Shown: piece by piece, positions 43,028 to 51,709 of the stretch
Numbering within the stretch: the first letter of the stretch is position 1
How the letters are laid out: each line of letters begins with the position of its first letter
NCBI GenBank assembly: GCA_944326445.1
Contig: CALVDZ010000012.1
Span: 1-61,162, forward strand
Source of the DNA: an uncultured Helicobacter sp.
Lineage (GTDB): Bacteria > Campylobacterota > Campylobacteria > Campylobacterales > Helicobacteraceae
DNA length: 61,162 bases
Reading direction: 5' to 3'
Program-made: the position numbers and the translations under genes
Notes under the pieces: model-generated
Seen by the model: only the letters and a program-made list of their open reading frames with translations
What the model was told of the DNA's origin: nothing
The model's database searches: none

Positions 43028-43051
43028 TTTGGCTTAAAAGTTTAAGCCAAA
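43028..43051. promoter_or_regulatory. 11-bp dyad over the accC stop codon
   Basis: TTTGGCTTAAA, two bases, TTTAAGCCAAA: a perfect 11-base inverted repeat that includes the accC stop codon (TAA at 43042-43044 on the minus strand). In the accC direction no T-run follows, so it is a hairpin at an mRNA end or a protein site rather than a standard terminator. Confidence 0.45.
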
Positions 43052-44394
43052 AACACTTGTTCTAGGTATTTTGTATGGATTACAGAATCGTGAAAATCTT
43101 TGTTTTCCATCATTTTGATATGGAATGGAATTGTCGTCTTAATCCCCTCTATACAAAATTCCTTGAGTGCGCGACGCATTCTGACGATGGCTTCTTGTCT
43201 GTCATTACCCCATACGATGAGCTTACCTATCATAGAATCGTAATGCATAGGCACGCTATAACCGCCATAGGCGTGGGTATCAAGGCGCACATTAGCCCCG
43301 CCCGGGCTCACCCATTTAGTGATTTTGCCCGGACAGGGGTAAAACTTCTCGGGATCTTCAGCGGTGATGCGGCATTCTATACTATGCCCCTTAAAGCTAA
43401 TGCTCTCTTGTGGTGGGAGCTTTTCGCCCTCGGCGATGCGTATCATCCATTCTATGAGATCTAGTCCGCTTATCATCTCACTCACGGTGTGTTCTACTTG
43501 CAGGCGCGTATTCATCTCCATAAAATAAAAATCCTCATAATTGGCATCGAGCAAAAATTCAAATGTCCCCGCACCCACATAGCCGATGTATTTGGCTGCC
43601 TTGACTGCCGTCTCTAGCAGTCTTTGGCGCACCTCCTCTTTGAGCACGACGGCGGGGGCTTCCTCGATGAGCTTTTGCTGGCGTCTCTGTGCCGAGCAAT
43701 CCCGCTCGCCGATATGCAAAACATTGCCGTGTTTATCAGCGAGAATCTGCACTTCTATGTGCTTTGGATTGCGGATAAACTTTTCCATATAGATCGTGCC
43801 ATCGCCAAACGCGCTCACTGCTTCAGATTCAGCAGCGAGATAGAGATTTTTGAGCAGTTCTGGCTTTTCTACCACGCGCATACCGCGTCCGCCACCCCCC
43901 GCAGCGGCTTTTAATATCACAGGATAGCCTATCTCCTCGGCGACTTTTTGGGCTTCTCTGTAGTCCTTAAGTGCCCCATCACTCCCCATAATCACGGGCA
44001 CACCCGCTTCTTTCATCACATCTTTTGCCTTAGATTTATCGCTCATTAGCACCATCACTTCGCTGCTTGGTCCGATAAACTCGATATTGTGGTGGGCACA
44101 AATCTCGACAAAATTTTGATTCTCAGACAAAAACCCATAGCCCGGAAAAATCGCATCAGCGTCAAAAAGCTCCGCAGCACTCATAATCGCTGGGATATTG
44201 AGATAGCTCTGACTTGACTTATCCCCACCCACACAGACTTTGGCGTCAGCGACATCGAGATAATGTGTGTTTTTATCCGCGGTGGAATAGATAGCAATGG
44301 CTTGTTTGCCCATTTCTTGGATCGTCCTAATAGCCCTTAGCGCAATCTCTCCGCGGTTTGCTATTAGGATTTTTTGTAGCTTTTTTGCACTCAT
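43042..44394 (-). CDS. accC: biotin carboxylase of acetyl-CoA carboxylase
   Basis: 450 residues. Carboxylates biotin on AccB with ATP and bicarbonate, first step of fatty acid synthesis. Seen: KILIANRGEIALRAIR, AAAGGGGRGMRVV (ATP loop), HIGERDCSAQRRQQKLIEEAP, FLDA-like FLLDANYEDFYFMEMNTRLQVEHTVSE, and CRITAEDPEKFYPCPGKI. The length is standard. It is nine bases after accB. Order accC-accB-dcd (dcd on the other strand here) is known from H. pylori. Confidence 0.97.
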   Translation of the reverse strand: MSAKKLQKILIANRGEIALRAIRTIQEMGKQAIAIYSTADKNTHYLDVADAKVCVGGDKSSQSYLNIPAIMSAAELFDADAIFPGYGFLSENQNFVEICAHHNIEFIGPSSEVMVLMSDKSKAKDVMKEAGVPVIMGSDGALKDYREAQKVAEEIGYPVILKAAAGGGGRGMRVVEKPELLKNLYLAAESEAVSAFGDGTIYMEKFIRNPKHIEVQILADKHGNVLHIGERDCSAQRRQQKLIEEAPAVVLKEEVRQRLLETAVKAAKYIGYVGAGTFEFLLDANYEDFYFMEMNTRLQVEHTVSEMISGLDLIEWMIRIAEGEKLPPQESISFKGHSIECRITAEDPEKFYPCPGKITKWVSPGGANVRLDTHAYGGYSVPMHYDSMIGKLIVWGNDRQEAIVRMRRALKEFCIEGIKTTIPFHIKMMENKDFHDSVIHTKYLEQVFLA

Positions 44395-44403
44395 AGTGTT
44401 GCC

Positions 44404-44868
44404 TTAGAGCTTTTGGATACGCACGAGATTGGTGCTAAACTCCACTGGCGTAGCGTCATCTACCTCGATAGAGAGAATCTTACAATCACATTCTGCCTCA
44501 ATTTCATTCATAATCTTCATCGCTTCAATGATACCGATTGTTTGCCCTTTTTTGATTGTGTCGCCGACATTGATATATGGTGCTGCGCCCGGGCTAGGGC
44601 AGCGATAAAAGGTCCCAACCATAGGGGAAGTGATGAAGTCCCCGCTTTGGGCTTGTGGCGCGCTTGCGGGAGATTCTGTGGGAGTTGTGGCTTGTGGGGT
44701 TTGGGCTGGGAGTGGCGGAGTGGCAATCGGGGCTTGCGGTGCGCTTGTCGGAGCGGAGCTTGTGTATTTTTCGAGCTTGAGTTCAAACTCGCCATCTTTA
44801 AGATTAAGCTTTGCTATTTGGCTATTTCCAAAAATCTCCATTAGTTTTTTGATCTCTTGTAAGTTCAT
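44404..44868 (-). CDS. accB: biotin carboxyl carrier protein
   Basis: 154 residues. The N-terminal helical part (IKKLMEIFGNSQIAKLNLKDGEF) is followed by an Ala/Pro/Thr/Gln linker and the biotinyl domain (FITSPMVGTFYRCPSPGAAPYINVGD) with the biotin Lys in EAMKIMNEIE. The linker is rather long and rich in APQAP repeats. AccB passes carboxyl groups from AccC to the AccAD transferase. A ribosome-binding AGGTGGG is upstream of ATG 44868. Confidence 0.96.
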   Translation of the reverse strand: MNLQEIKKLMEIFGNSQIAKLNLKDGEFELKLEKYTSSAPTSAPQAPIATPPLPAQTPQATTPTESPASAPQAQSGDFITSPMVGTFYRCPSPGAAPYINVGDTIKKGQTIGIIEAMKIMNEIEAECDCKILSIEVDDATPVEFSTNLVRIQKL

Positions 44869-44909
44869 AATAACCCACCTTTTGCGTTAAATTTCAAAAT
44901 TTAATCTGC

Positions 44910-44915
44910 TATAAT
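44910..44915 (+). promoter_or_regulatory. -10 box between accB and dcd
   Basis: CTGCTATAATACC on the plus strand, 75 bases before ATG 44990. The overlapping ATAATA (44911-44916) read leftward gives TATTAT, 43 bases before accB, so the site may serve both directions. Confidence 0.45.
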
Positions 44916-44989
44916 ACCACATTTTCAGATAAAGCAAGGTTTAATTAAGCAATGTTGTTTCTTAAGTTTGCTACCAAATAGGAGTGTTT

Positions 44990-45556
44990 ATGGGTTTAAA
45001 GTCAGATAGTTGGATACGGCAGATGAGCTTGCAAAATGCGATGATAGAGCCATTTTGTGAAAAGCAAGTCAGCAGGGAGACGATTAGCTATGGGCTCTCT
45101 AGCTATGGTTATGATATACGCGTGGGCGAGGAATTTATGATTTTTAGCAATATCGGTGCCACGCTTGTGGATCCAAAAAACTTCAAAGAAGAAAATGTCG
45201 TGGTTAAGCGTGTTAAGGATTATTGCATTATCCCGCCAAACTCCTTTGCGCTTGCTCATAGCATTGAGTATTTTAAAATGCCTCGTGATACGCTTGCAAT
45301 CTGCCTTGGCAAAAGCACCTACGCACGATGTGGGATTATCGTCAATGTTACGCCATTTGAGCCAGAGTTTGAGGGGCATATCACCATAGAGATTTCAAAC
45401 ACCACACCACTCCCGGCAAAAATCTATGCCAATGAGGGCATTGCACAAGTTTTGTTTTTACAAGGCGATGAAGTGTGTGAAGTGAGCTATAAAGACAGAG
45501 GCGGCAAATACCAAGGGCAGAGGGGTATCACCCTGCCAAAGATTCTAAAGAGCTAA
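44990..45556 (+). CDS. dcd: dCTP deaminase
   Basis: 188 residues. Converts dCTP to dUTP. Motifs: SYGLSSYGYDIRVG, IPPNSFALAHSIEYF, CLGKSTYARCGIIVNVTPFEPEFEGHITIEISNTT (with the catalytic Glu) and GIAQVLFL. ATG 44990 has AGGAG at five bases; the in-frame GTG 44984 overlaps that site and is rejected. Four bases before the poly-G glycosyltransferase gene, so the two are cotranscribed. Confidence 0.95.
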   Translation: MGLKSDSWIRQMSLQNAMIEPFCEKQVSRETISYGLSSYGYDIRVGEEFMIFSNIGATLVDPKNFKEENVVVKRVKDYCIIPPNSFALAHSIEYFKMPRDTLAICLGKSTYARCGIIVNVTPFEPEFEGHITIEISNTTPLPAKIYANEGIAQVLFLQGDEVCEVSYKDRGGKYQGQRGITLPKILKS

Positions 45557-45560
45557 CACA

Positions 45561-46669
45561 ATGTCCCATCAATATAAGCACTATGAAGTCCTTGCTGACT
45601 TAGGCAATGAGCAGTATCTCGCTAGAGAGCACAATGGAGAGTTTATCATCATCAAAAGAGATATTTCGTGGCATATTGTAGATTCTGTATTAGCTTCCAA
45701 ACCACATTTGGGGGGGGGGGCAATTCTACTAATACACTTTCTATCGTCGTGCCTTGCTATAATGAATCGCGCAATATCCACACTTTCTACACCAAAGCTC
45801 TAGAGCAAATCACAAAAATCCAAACCCTAAATCCTAGCATTGCTTGTGAATTTATCTTTGTTGATGATGGGAGCAGTGATGAGACATTGAGGATTTTAGA
45901 GGATTTATCTTGTGCTGATACGCGGGTAAAATTCTTAAGCTTTTCTCGAAATTTTGGCAAAGAATCTGCCATTTTGGCGGGACTGAGGGCGAGTAGAGGA
46001 GATTGTGTGGTGCTCATAGATGCGGATTTGCAACACCCTGTAGAGCTTATTTTGCCTATGTATGAGGCATTTTATACACAACATATTGATGTCGTGTATG
46101 CTAGGAGGATAAATAGAGATGGCGAGGGTAGGATTCGGGCTTGGCTAAGTAAGATGTTTTATAAAGTCTATGGGCTGCTTAGTAGCGTTGGGCTAGAGAG
46201 TGGTGTGAGTGACTTTAGGCTGATGAGTAGAAAGGTGGTAGATTCTGTATTGTCCCTCAATGAGACGCATCGTTTTTGCAAGGGCTTGTTTGAGTGGGTG
46301 GGGTTTGAGAAAAAATGTCTGTGCTATCACTATATCCCACGCGATGAGGGCAAAAGCAGCTGGAATCTCTGGAAGCTTAGCAAATACGCCATAGATGGGA
46401 TTATCGGTTTTTCTACCCTGCCTTTGCGCATTCCTCTTTTGATTGGTGGTTGTATAAGCGGTGGGGCTATTGTCTATGGGATTTGCATTATGATTGATAC
46501 TTTTTTGTATGGCAATCCTGTGCAAGGATATGCCTCGCTTATTTGCCTTATTTTGTTTCTGGGAGGCTTAAATCTAATGGTTGTGGGGATTGTGGGGGAA
46601 TACATTGCTCGCATTTATGAACAATCCAAAAATCGCCCACATTATCTCATTAAAAAGAAAAATTTTTAG
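45561..46669 (+). CDS. GtrB-like family 2 glycosyltransferase, phase-variable, OFF here
   Basis: ATG 45561, just after dcd, opens a frame of about 50 codons that enters a G11 tract (45710-45720) and stops at 45803. The enzyme is in another frame to 46669: TLSIVVPCYNESRN, FVDDGSSD, FSRNFGKESAILAGL, LIDADLQHP (metal Asp pair), SGVSDFRLMSR, then two C-terminal membrane helices. This is the undecaprenyl-phosphate glucosyl(type) transferase layout. With 9 or 12 G the ON protein has about 369 residues. A GTG at 45668 could start the enzyme frame without the first region, but has no good ribosome-binding site. The gene at 50592 encodes a close relative. Confidence 0.8.
45710..45720 (+). repeat. G11 contingency tract in the 45561 gene
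   Basis: Upstream frame: CAT TTG GGG GGG GGG GCA. The enzyme frame needs GGC AAT TCT ACT, which requires a G count divisible by three. Eleven is OFF; 9 or 12 would be ON. Confidence 0.85.
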
Positions 46670-48385
46670 CTACTTATCTTTGATAAGATAGCTCTTAGAG
46701 GGCGCATCAATGAGAAAATGCGTGAAAATCTCGCCCTCAAACACCACCGCGCAATCCTGCTCCTTGGCAACCTCTACAAACATACCCACCACTTCACGCG
46801 CTAGGCTATAGCTTAGCCCATACACATCAAGCCCACCCACACAATACGCGAGCGCGACGCTAAGGGCTTTGGCAAAATTCCAATTATAGCCCATTGCCTC
46901 ACTTTGCCCCTCTTGTTGGGTAGATTCTTGCTTGAGCTTAAGCCCAAAGGGGCTGACATAGGGGAATTTGCACTCTTTAGCAAATGTGAGCAAATCCACC
47001 GCGCTAGCCTCGCGCACCCCAAAGAGATTAAGGGCGGTTTGGAAGGCGTCATAGAGATTGGTGCTTATCACACTTTTTTCTTCTAATGCCTCAATCCACG
47101 CGGCATTCTCCTTAAAAGCCTTGCAGTAGTTTTGGTAGAGGCTTTGCCCCTGTTTGCTTTTGGATTGGATAGCGCGCAGGAGAAGCTTTGGATTTGTCTC
47201 AAAGCTAAGTGTCAGAATCTGCGTAAATGCACCATCAGTATAGAGATACATTGCGCTAGATTCTGTGCTAGATTCTATAAAAAGGCATTTGCTAAGGTTG
47301 TGTTGCATAAGAAACTCTCGCTTTGCCTCTTGTGTTTTTAGGCTTTGGGGCAGGGGAGTGGGCGCGTTTTTGGGCTTTGGCATACATTTGCTTTGATAAG
47401 TGAAAAACGACTGCTTGCTCATCGGAGATTCTAATGCACCAAAATTATCCCAAAAATTTGGCTCGCTACACGCGATACAGCCGTGCCCTGCGCGCACAGG
47501 CCAGCTTGTCTTGGCATTGAACTGCACCTTGGGACAGTTGTTAAACGCATAGGGTCCCTTGCAGCCCACTTTATACAGGCAGTATCCCTCCTGCATACCC
47601 TCATCGTTGAAATCTTGCGCAAACTTCCCGGAGAGAAACGCTCCCTTGCGCTCGCACAAATCATGCACGCTTTTGCCATATGCCCACAGCGGTCTATGGA
47701 ATCTATCTAGCGGTGGAGATTCTAAAAAGAGGTAATAATACAGCAGAGTGGCGATGATATTTTTATCGCTCGGCGGGCAGCCGGGTATGTGGATCACCTC
47801 GCGGCTAAGCACTTCAGAAAGAGCGTGCGAGCGGCTAGGATTTGGCGCGGCACTTTGCACGCCACCATAGCTTGAGCAAGTGCCTATAGCAAAGACTGCT
47901 TGGGCGTTTTGGGCGATATGGCAGAGATCCTCATAGCCATTGCGCTCGCCTATGGTGAGGTAGTTTTGTGCGTCTTGCATAGGCACACTGCCCTCTACAA
48001 GCAGGATATAATGCTCATTTTGCACCGCAGATTCTAGCACTTGCGTGGCTTGATAGCCGCTTGACATCATCAAGGTATCGTGATACTCAATGCGAAAAAT
48101 ATCAAAGATAAGCGTCTCAAAGCTAGGATTTTGTGTGCGCAGCAGGCTCTCTGTGCAGCCCGAGCATTCTTGCAAATGCAGCCAAATGATTTTCATATCG
48201 CTCATATGCTCGAGTATCTCCACGCACATATCAAGGTGTTGTGCGGGGATACCAAGCAGGGCGAGGTGCTCGCCCACCCAAGTGTGTAGGTGCGCGAGGT
48301 TTGTCTTAGCGCATCTTTGGCGCACAGAATCTAGGCGATGGACTAGCTTTTGTTCAAGGACTTGCAGTGAAGTGGGTGCTTTCAT
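46670..48385 (-). CDS. orphan [NiFe]-hydrogenase small-subunit homologue with C-terminal extension
   Basis: 571 residues. The first 315 carry small-subunit iron-sulfur ligands: LHLQECSGCTESL (proximal cluster), IGTCSSYGGV, IPGCPPSDKN, then HDLCERKGAFLSGKF, YCLYKVGCKGP, NNCPKVQF and GHGCIACSEPNFWD (medial and distal clusters). No twin-Arg signal or membrane anchor is seen, so it is cytoplasmic. About 255 more residues follow with no domain that I recognise. No large subunit, maturation gene or cytochrome is in the window. It resembles the unpaired HydA2 annotation of C. jejuni (Cj1399, as remembered). It abuts the gtr module, overlapping gtrA by four bases. Confidence 0.8.
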   Translation of the reverse strand: MKAPTSLQVLEQKLVHRLDSVRQRCAKTNLAHLHTWVGEHLALLGIPAQHLDMCVEILEHMSDMKIIWLHLQECSGCTESLLRTQNPSFETLIFDIFRIEYHDTLMMSSGYQATQVLESAVQNEHYILLVEGSVPMQDAQNYLTIGERNGYEDLCHIAQNAQAVFAIGTCSSYGGVQSAAPNPSRSHALSEVLSREVIHIPGCPPSDKNIIATLLYYYLFLESPPLDRFHRPLWAYGKSVHDLCERKGAFLSGKFAQDFNDEGMQEGYCLYKVGCKGPYAFNNCPKVQFNAKTSWPVRAGHGCIACSEPNFWDNFGALESPMSKQSFFTYQSKCMPKPKNAPTPLPQSLKTQEAKREFLMQHNLSKCLFIESSTESSAMYLYTDGAFTQILTLSFETNPKLLLRAIQSKSKQGQSLYQNYCKAFKENAAWIEALEEKSVISTNLYDAFQTALNLFGVREASAVDLLTFAKECKFPYVSPFGLKLKQESTQQEGQSEAMGYNWNFAKALSVALAYCVGGLDVYGLSYSLAREVVGMFVEVAKEQDCAVVFEGEIFTHFLIDAPSKSYLIKDK

Positions 48386-48783
48386 TCTCTAACCTCCGGT
48401 TTAAATGCCCAAAAACGGCTTACCACATAGCCCACAAGCGTATAGGCTACTTGCGCGATAAGCAAGGCGAGATATTTATCGATGCCTAAGATTCTGTGTG
48501 TGAAGCTAAGTGCGAGCATACTCGCGCCATAGGCTATGCCCATAGCGATGAGAAAGCGCACAAAGTCTTGTTTGTGAGAATTTTGGGATTTAAAGGTGAA
48601 TTTTTTATTGAGCACATAGGAGTTGAGCACTCCAAAAATCGTGCCTATGGTTTGGGAGGCTTCAACTACTAAGCCAAAGTATGTGAGGACTAGGGCGCAG
48701 CCAAGCCCCACGCAGGTATTTGCCACACCCACGAGGATATAGAGCACAAAGGAATGTGAGAGAAGTGCCTTAAGCCTGCCCAC
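48382..48783 (-). CDS. gtrA: GtrA family membrane protein (lipid-linked sugar flippase)
   Basis: 133 residues with four membrane helices: FVLYILVGVANTCVGLGCALVL, ASQTIGTIFGVLNSYVLNKKFTF, FLIAMGIAYGASMLALSF and AYTLVGYVVSRFWAF. NSYVLNKKFTF and VSRFWAF are the GtrA consensus. In O-antigen glucosylation GtrA is thought to flip undecaprenyl-phosphate-glucose. The start is GTG 48783 with AAGGAA before it. Gene order is gtrB, gtrII-like, gtrA. Confidence 0.85.
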   Translation of the reverse strand: MGRLKALLSHSFVLYILVGVANTCVGLGCALVLTYFGLVVEASQTIGTIFGVLNSYVLNKKFTFKSQNSHKQDFVRFLIAMGIAYGASMLALSFTHRILGIDKYLALLIAQVAYTLVGYVVSRFWAFKPEVRE

Positions 48784-48792
48784 ACAGATTCC

Positions 48793-50592
48793 TTAGGATT
48801 TTAGATTCTGTGGTGTTTGCGGGGTAGTGTCTTGTGAATCTACCTCCTCTAGCACATCTTCCTCCATAGAATCCTCTGCACTCTCATCGTTTTCTTTATG
48901 CACATATCGCTCAGAGCCCTTAAACTCGATGATGGTGCAGGCACGATAAGCCTCAATCCTATGATAGAAGTTATCGATGAGCTTTAGTCGCTTGCCTGCG
49001 GTTTGTGGGTTGCATCGTGGATCGACTTTGAGCTTATCAAAATCTTCAGATTCTGGGGTTACTTGCAGTTGTTCCTCTGGCACATCGCCCCATCCATAGT
49101 GTTTCATCGCGGTGCGTATCCACCATTTGCCATCAGTGAGGAATACAAGGCGTTTCATAATGCGATTGCTCTTAGAAGAGTTTTCTAGCACGGGCGAGGA
49201 GGTAATCCAACCTTTGATCCTAAAAAGATAGTCTTTAGAGGCAGCCTGCTTGGGGACGGCGTTTGCCAAATCACTGAGCAAAATCGTAATACGGAAGTTT
49301 TGGTATTCGTTTTGTTTAGAAAGTGCGTTGCCATAGGTGTTGGCAAACACGACAAGCGACCAAGAGAAAAAGCCCACCACAATCGCAGAAAAGACAAAAA
49401 ACACTCGCTGCCTATTATTTCTTTGTATGAGTTTTTCGGAGTTTGTGCGCTTTTGGTCCTCTTTTTTATACGCCCAGCCGCGCCACGCGCTCACGACATA
49501 GATGGCTAATGCCGCGGTAAAAACGCCTATGCCGATAAATGCCCGCGGACGCGTGAGGGGCTGGGAAAGCACGAGATAGGTGCCATAGGATAGGCACACG
49601 CCTAGCACAAGTGCGATGAGCGCGATGAGCAGCGAGGTGCCCTTGTTGATTTTAGATTGCACCATCGCAGAGAGGAGGAAAAACGCCACAAGGAGCAAAA
49701 AGCAGATCTTAATCCCGCTCCACCCAAAATCGTGCCACAAATAATCGAGATAAGTCTCAAGGTTGCGCATAAATCCGCTGATAAGCTCATCTTTGGGGAG
49801 CATACTTGTGCTCGCTTGAGCATGCGACATAGGGTGCATGATAAAGACTTTAAAAATCCCAAGCGCAATGAGGTAGTTGGTAAAAGACACCGCAACAAAG
49901 ATGATGGTTTTTCTCAAGCCTGCATTAGTTTGATTGAGCATTAAAAACGCAAAGAAAAGCACCAAAATAATCTCTATCCCGCTGCTTGCCTGATAAGTCA
50001 TACACATACCTAGCGAGCACAAAATCCCCACAGGGATATACGCGCGCACGTGGTGGATAAACACAAATGGTATCACGCTAAAAAGCACAGAGAGTGCCAT
50101 ATATGGCGAATCGTAGCGGAATGAAAGCTCCTCTAAAAAGTAGGGCGAGAGCCCAATAGGCAGCGAGGCGATGATGCCTAGCACAGTGAGACGCTTTTTG
50201 TGTGGGACTTCACTAGATTCCCAAAGGCTATCCTCCTTTTTCCAGATCACCTCGCGAATGCTCCACACCAAAATCGCCGAGGCAAAACTCAAAAACCCAA
50301 TAGCCACAAGCTGCGTGAGCGGCGCGACATCGGCAAGCACGGTATCCATATGCATAAAGGTGGAGAGAAACCAACTAATATAGCGCGAGAAGTTTTCCCA
50401 CTCTTTGTAGCCAATAACCGCGCGATTCCAATCATCGATATAATACACATCCGCACGGATAATAGTCATAATCCCCACGAGATACAAGCAAAATGCGATA
50501 AGCACATATTTCCAGAATCCTTGTGTGTGGAAAAACGCCCACGAGGCGACGACAAATTCCCTCAATGCTCGCGAAAAGATATTCCTACGCAT
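48793..50592 (-). CDS. GtrII-type integral membrane glycosyltransferase
   Basis: About 599 residues. Around ten membrane helices; the first periplasmic loop contains YYIDDWNRAVIGYKEW, the acidic DDxNR pattern of GtrII-like (GT-C fold) glucosyltransferases. A soluble C-terminal domain (WWIRTAMKHYGWGD) and a Ser/Glu-rich tail with repeated Glu and Asp follow. It should transfer the lipid-linked sugar made by GtrB and flipped by GtrA on to LPS O-antigen or a similar acceptor. ATG 50592 has GGAG at five bases and overlaps the gtrB stop (TAATG). Confidence 0.8.
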   Translation of the reverse strand: MRRNIFSRALREFVVASWAFFHTQGFWKYVLIAFCLYLVGIMTIIRADVYYIDDWNRAVIGYKEWENFSRYISWFLSTFMHMDTVLADVAPLTQLVAIGFLSFASAILVWSIREVIWKKEDSLWESSEVPHKKRLTVLGIIASLPIGLSPYFLEELSFRYDSPYMALSVLFSVIPFVFIHHVRAYIPVGILCSLGMCMTYQASSGIEIILVLFFAFLMLNQTNAGLRKTIIFVAVSFTNYLIALGIFKVFIMHPMSHAQASTSMLPKDELISGFMRNLETYLDYLWHDFGWSGIKICFLLLVAFFLLSAMVQSKINKGTSLLIALIALVLGVCLSYGTYLVLSQPLTRPRAFIGIGVFTAALAIYVVSAWRGWAYKKEDQKRTNSEKLIQRNNRQRVFFVFSAIVVGFFSWSLVVFANTYGNALSKQNEYQNFRITILLSDLANAVPKQAASKDYLFRIKGWITSSPVLENSSKSNRIMKRLVFLTDGKWWIRTAMKHYGWGDVPEEQLQVTPESEDFDKLKVDPRCNPQTAGKRLKLIDNFYHRIEAYRACTIIEFKGSERYVHKENDESAEDSMEEDVLEEVDSQDTTPQTPQNLKS

Positions 50593-51638
50593 TAGCACTC
50601 CTTTGTAGATTGTGTGGATTTTTTGGATTCTGTGTTGTTGTTTTTCAAATCCTCTAGGATATAGATGGGGCGTCTTTTGACTTGCTCATAGATTCTAGCG
50701 ATATACTCGCCTATCACGCCTAGCAGCATAAGCTGAATCCCACCGATAAAGCTAATAAGCACGATAAGGCTCGGATAGCCCGGCACGAGATTGCCATAGA
50801 GCAGCGTGAAGACAAAGCGGTAGATTCCATACCCAAAGGCAAAGAGGCTGATGAGCGAGCCAATCACAAAGGCGATTCTAAGTGGCATAGTGCTAAAGCT
50901 CACAATCCCTTCAATCGCGTATTTAAAGAGTTTCCAAAAGCTCCAGCTTGAAGCTCCCTTAAAATGCGGGATATACTCATACTCTAGGCATTGTCGCTTG
51001 AAGCCCACCCACGCAAACATCGCTTTTGAGAATCTATGATACTCCTTCATCTCCAAAAGCGCGTCGATTACCTCTCTATCCATAAGGCGAAAATCCCGCA
51101 CGCCAGATTCTATTTTCACTTCCGAGATGAAGTTAGAGAGTTTATAAAACATCTCACTTAGTGCCGCGCGTATCTTGCTCTCCCCAGCGCGCGTGGTGCG
51201 GCGCGCATACACGACTTTTATCTCGCGCTTAGATTCTAGCCAAATGCGTATCATCTGCGGTATGAGGCTTGGAGGGTCTTGCAAATCCGCATCAAGGAGG
51301 ATTACGCCCTCGCCCCTTGCTTTTTGCAATCCAGCCAAAATCGCGGCTTCCTTGCCAAAATTGCGCGAGAAAGAATACACATTGATCACATAATCAGAAT
51401 CTGTGTGGCACTCCTGCATATTGCGCAAAATCTCTAGGGTTTTATCCCTGCTGCCGTCATTGACAAAGATGAGCTCATAAAAGGGCGAGTTGTTTTGGGA
51501 ATTTTGGGAGAAAAGGCTTTTTACCTCGCGCATTGTTTGGGTAATCTCTTCTAAAAATTTTGGGAGAGAGACTTCTTCATTATAGCAAGGCACGATGATA
51601 GAGATATGTGTGGTTTGTGTAGGATCTAACTCCTGCAT
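50592..51638 (-). CDS. gtrB: GtrB-type undecaprenyl-phosphate glycosyltransferase
   Basis: 348 residues. Family 2 transferase: ISIIVPCYNEEVSLPKFL, FVNDGSRDKT, FSRNFGKEAAILAGLQ, LLDADLQDPPSLI (Asp pair for metal and sugar nucleotide), ESGVRDFRLMDREV. Two C-terminal membrane helices (FVIGSLISLFAFGYGIY, LIVLISFIGGIQLMLLGVIGEYIARIYEQ) are those of GtrB/ArnC-like proteins. Makes the lipid-linked sugar donor. The tail is Asn/Ser/Thr rich. Compared with the 45561 protein it is the same subfamily and has no poly-G tract. Confidence 0.88.
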   Translation of the reverse strand: MQELDPTQTTHISIIVPCYNEEVSLPKFLEEITQTMREVKSLFSQNSQNNSPFYELIFVNDGSRDKTLEILRNMQECHTDSDYVINVYSFSRNFGKEAAILAGLQKARGEGVILLDADLQDPPSLIPQMIRIWLESKREIKVVYARRTTRAGESKIRAALSEMFYKLSNFISEVKIESGVRDFRLMDREVIDALLEMKEYHRFSKAMFAWVGFKRQCLEYEYIPHFKGASSWSFWKLFKYAIEGIVSFSTMPLRIAFVIGSLISLFAFGYGIYRFVFTLLYGNLVPGYPSLIVLISFIGGIQLMLLGVIGEYIARIYEQVKRRPIYILEDLKNNNTESKKSTQSTKEC

Positions 51639-51709
51639 TCACGCCTCCATACAAAATGTGATAAATAAAATTACTTTAAGATTCTATACTTTTTTTGCTA
51701 ACCCTTTTT

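Noticed and set aside
45668..46669. Glycosyltransferase taken as a complete gene from GTG 45668
   Set aside because: No ribosome-binding site before this GTG, and the reading frame before the tract is better explained by the ATG at 45561 with a slipped poly-G.
46670..48385. Calling this gene hydA/hyaA of the respiratory hydrogenase
   Set aside because: No twin-Arg signal, no large subunit beside it and a long extra C-terminus.
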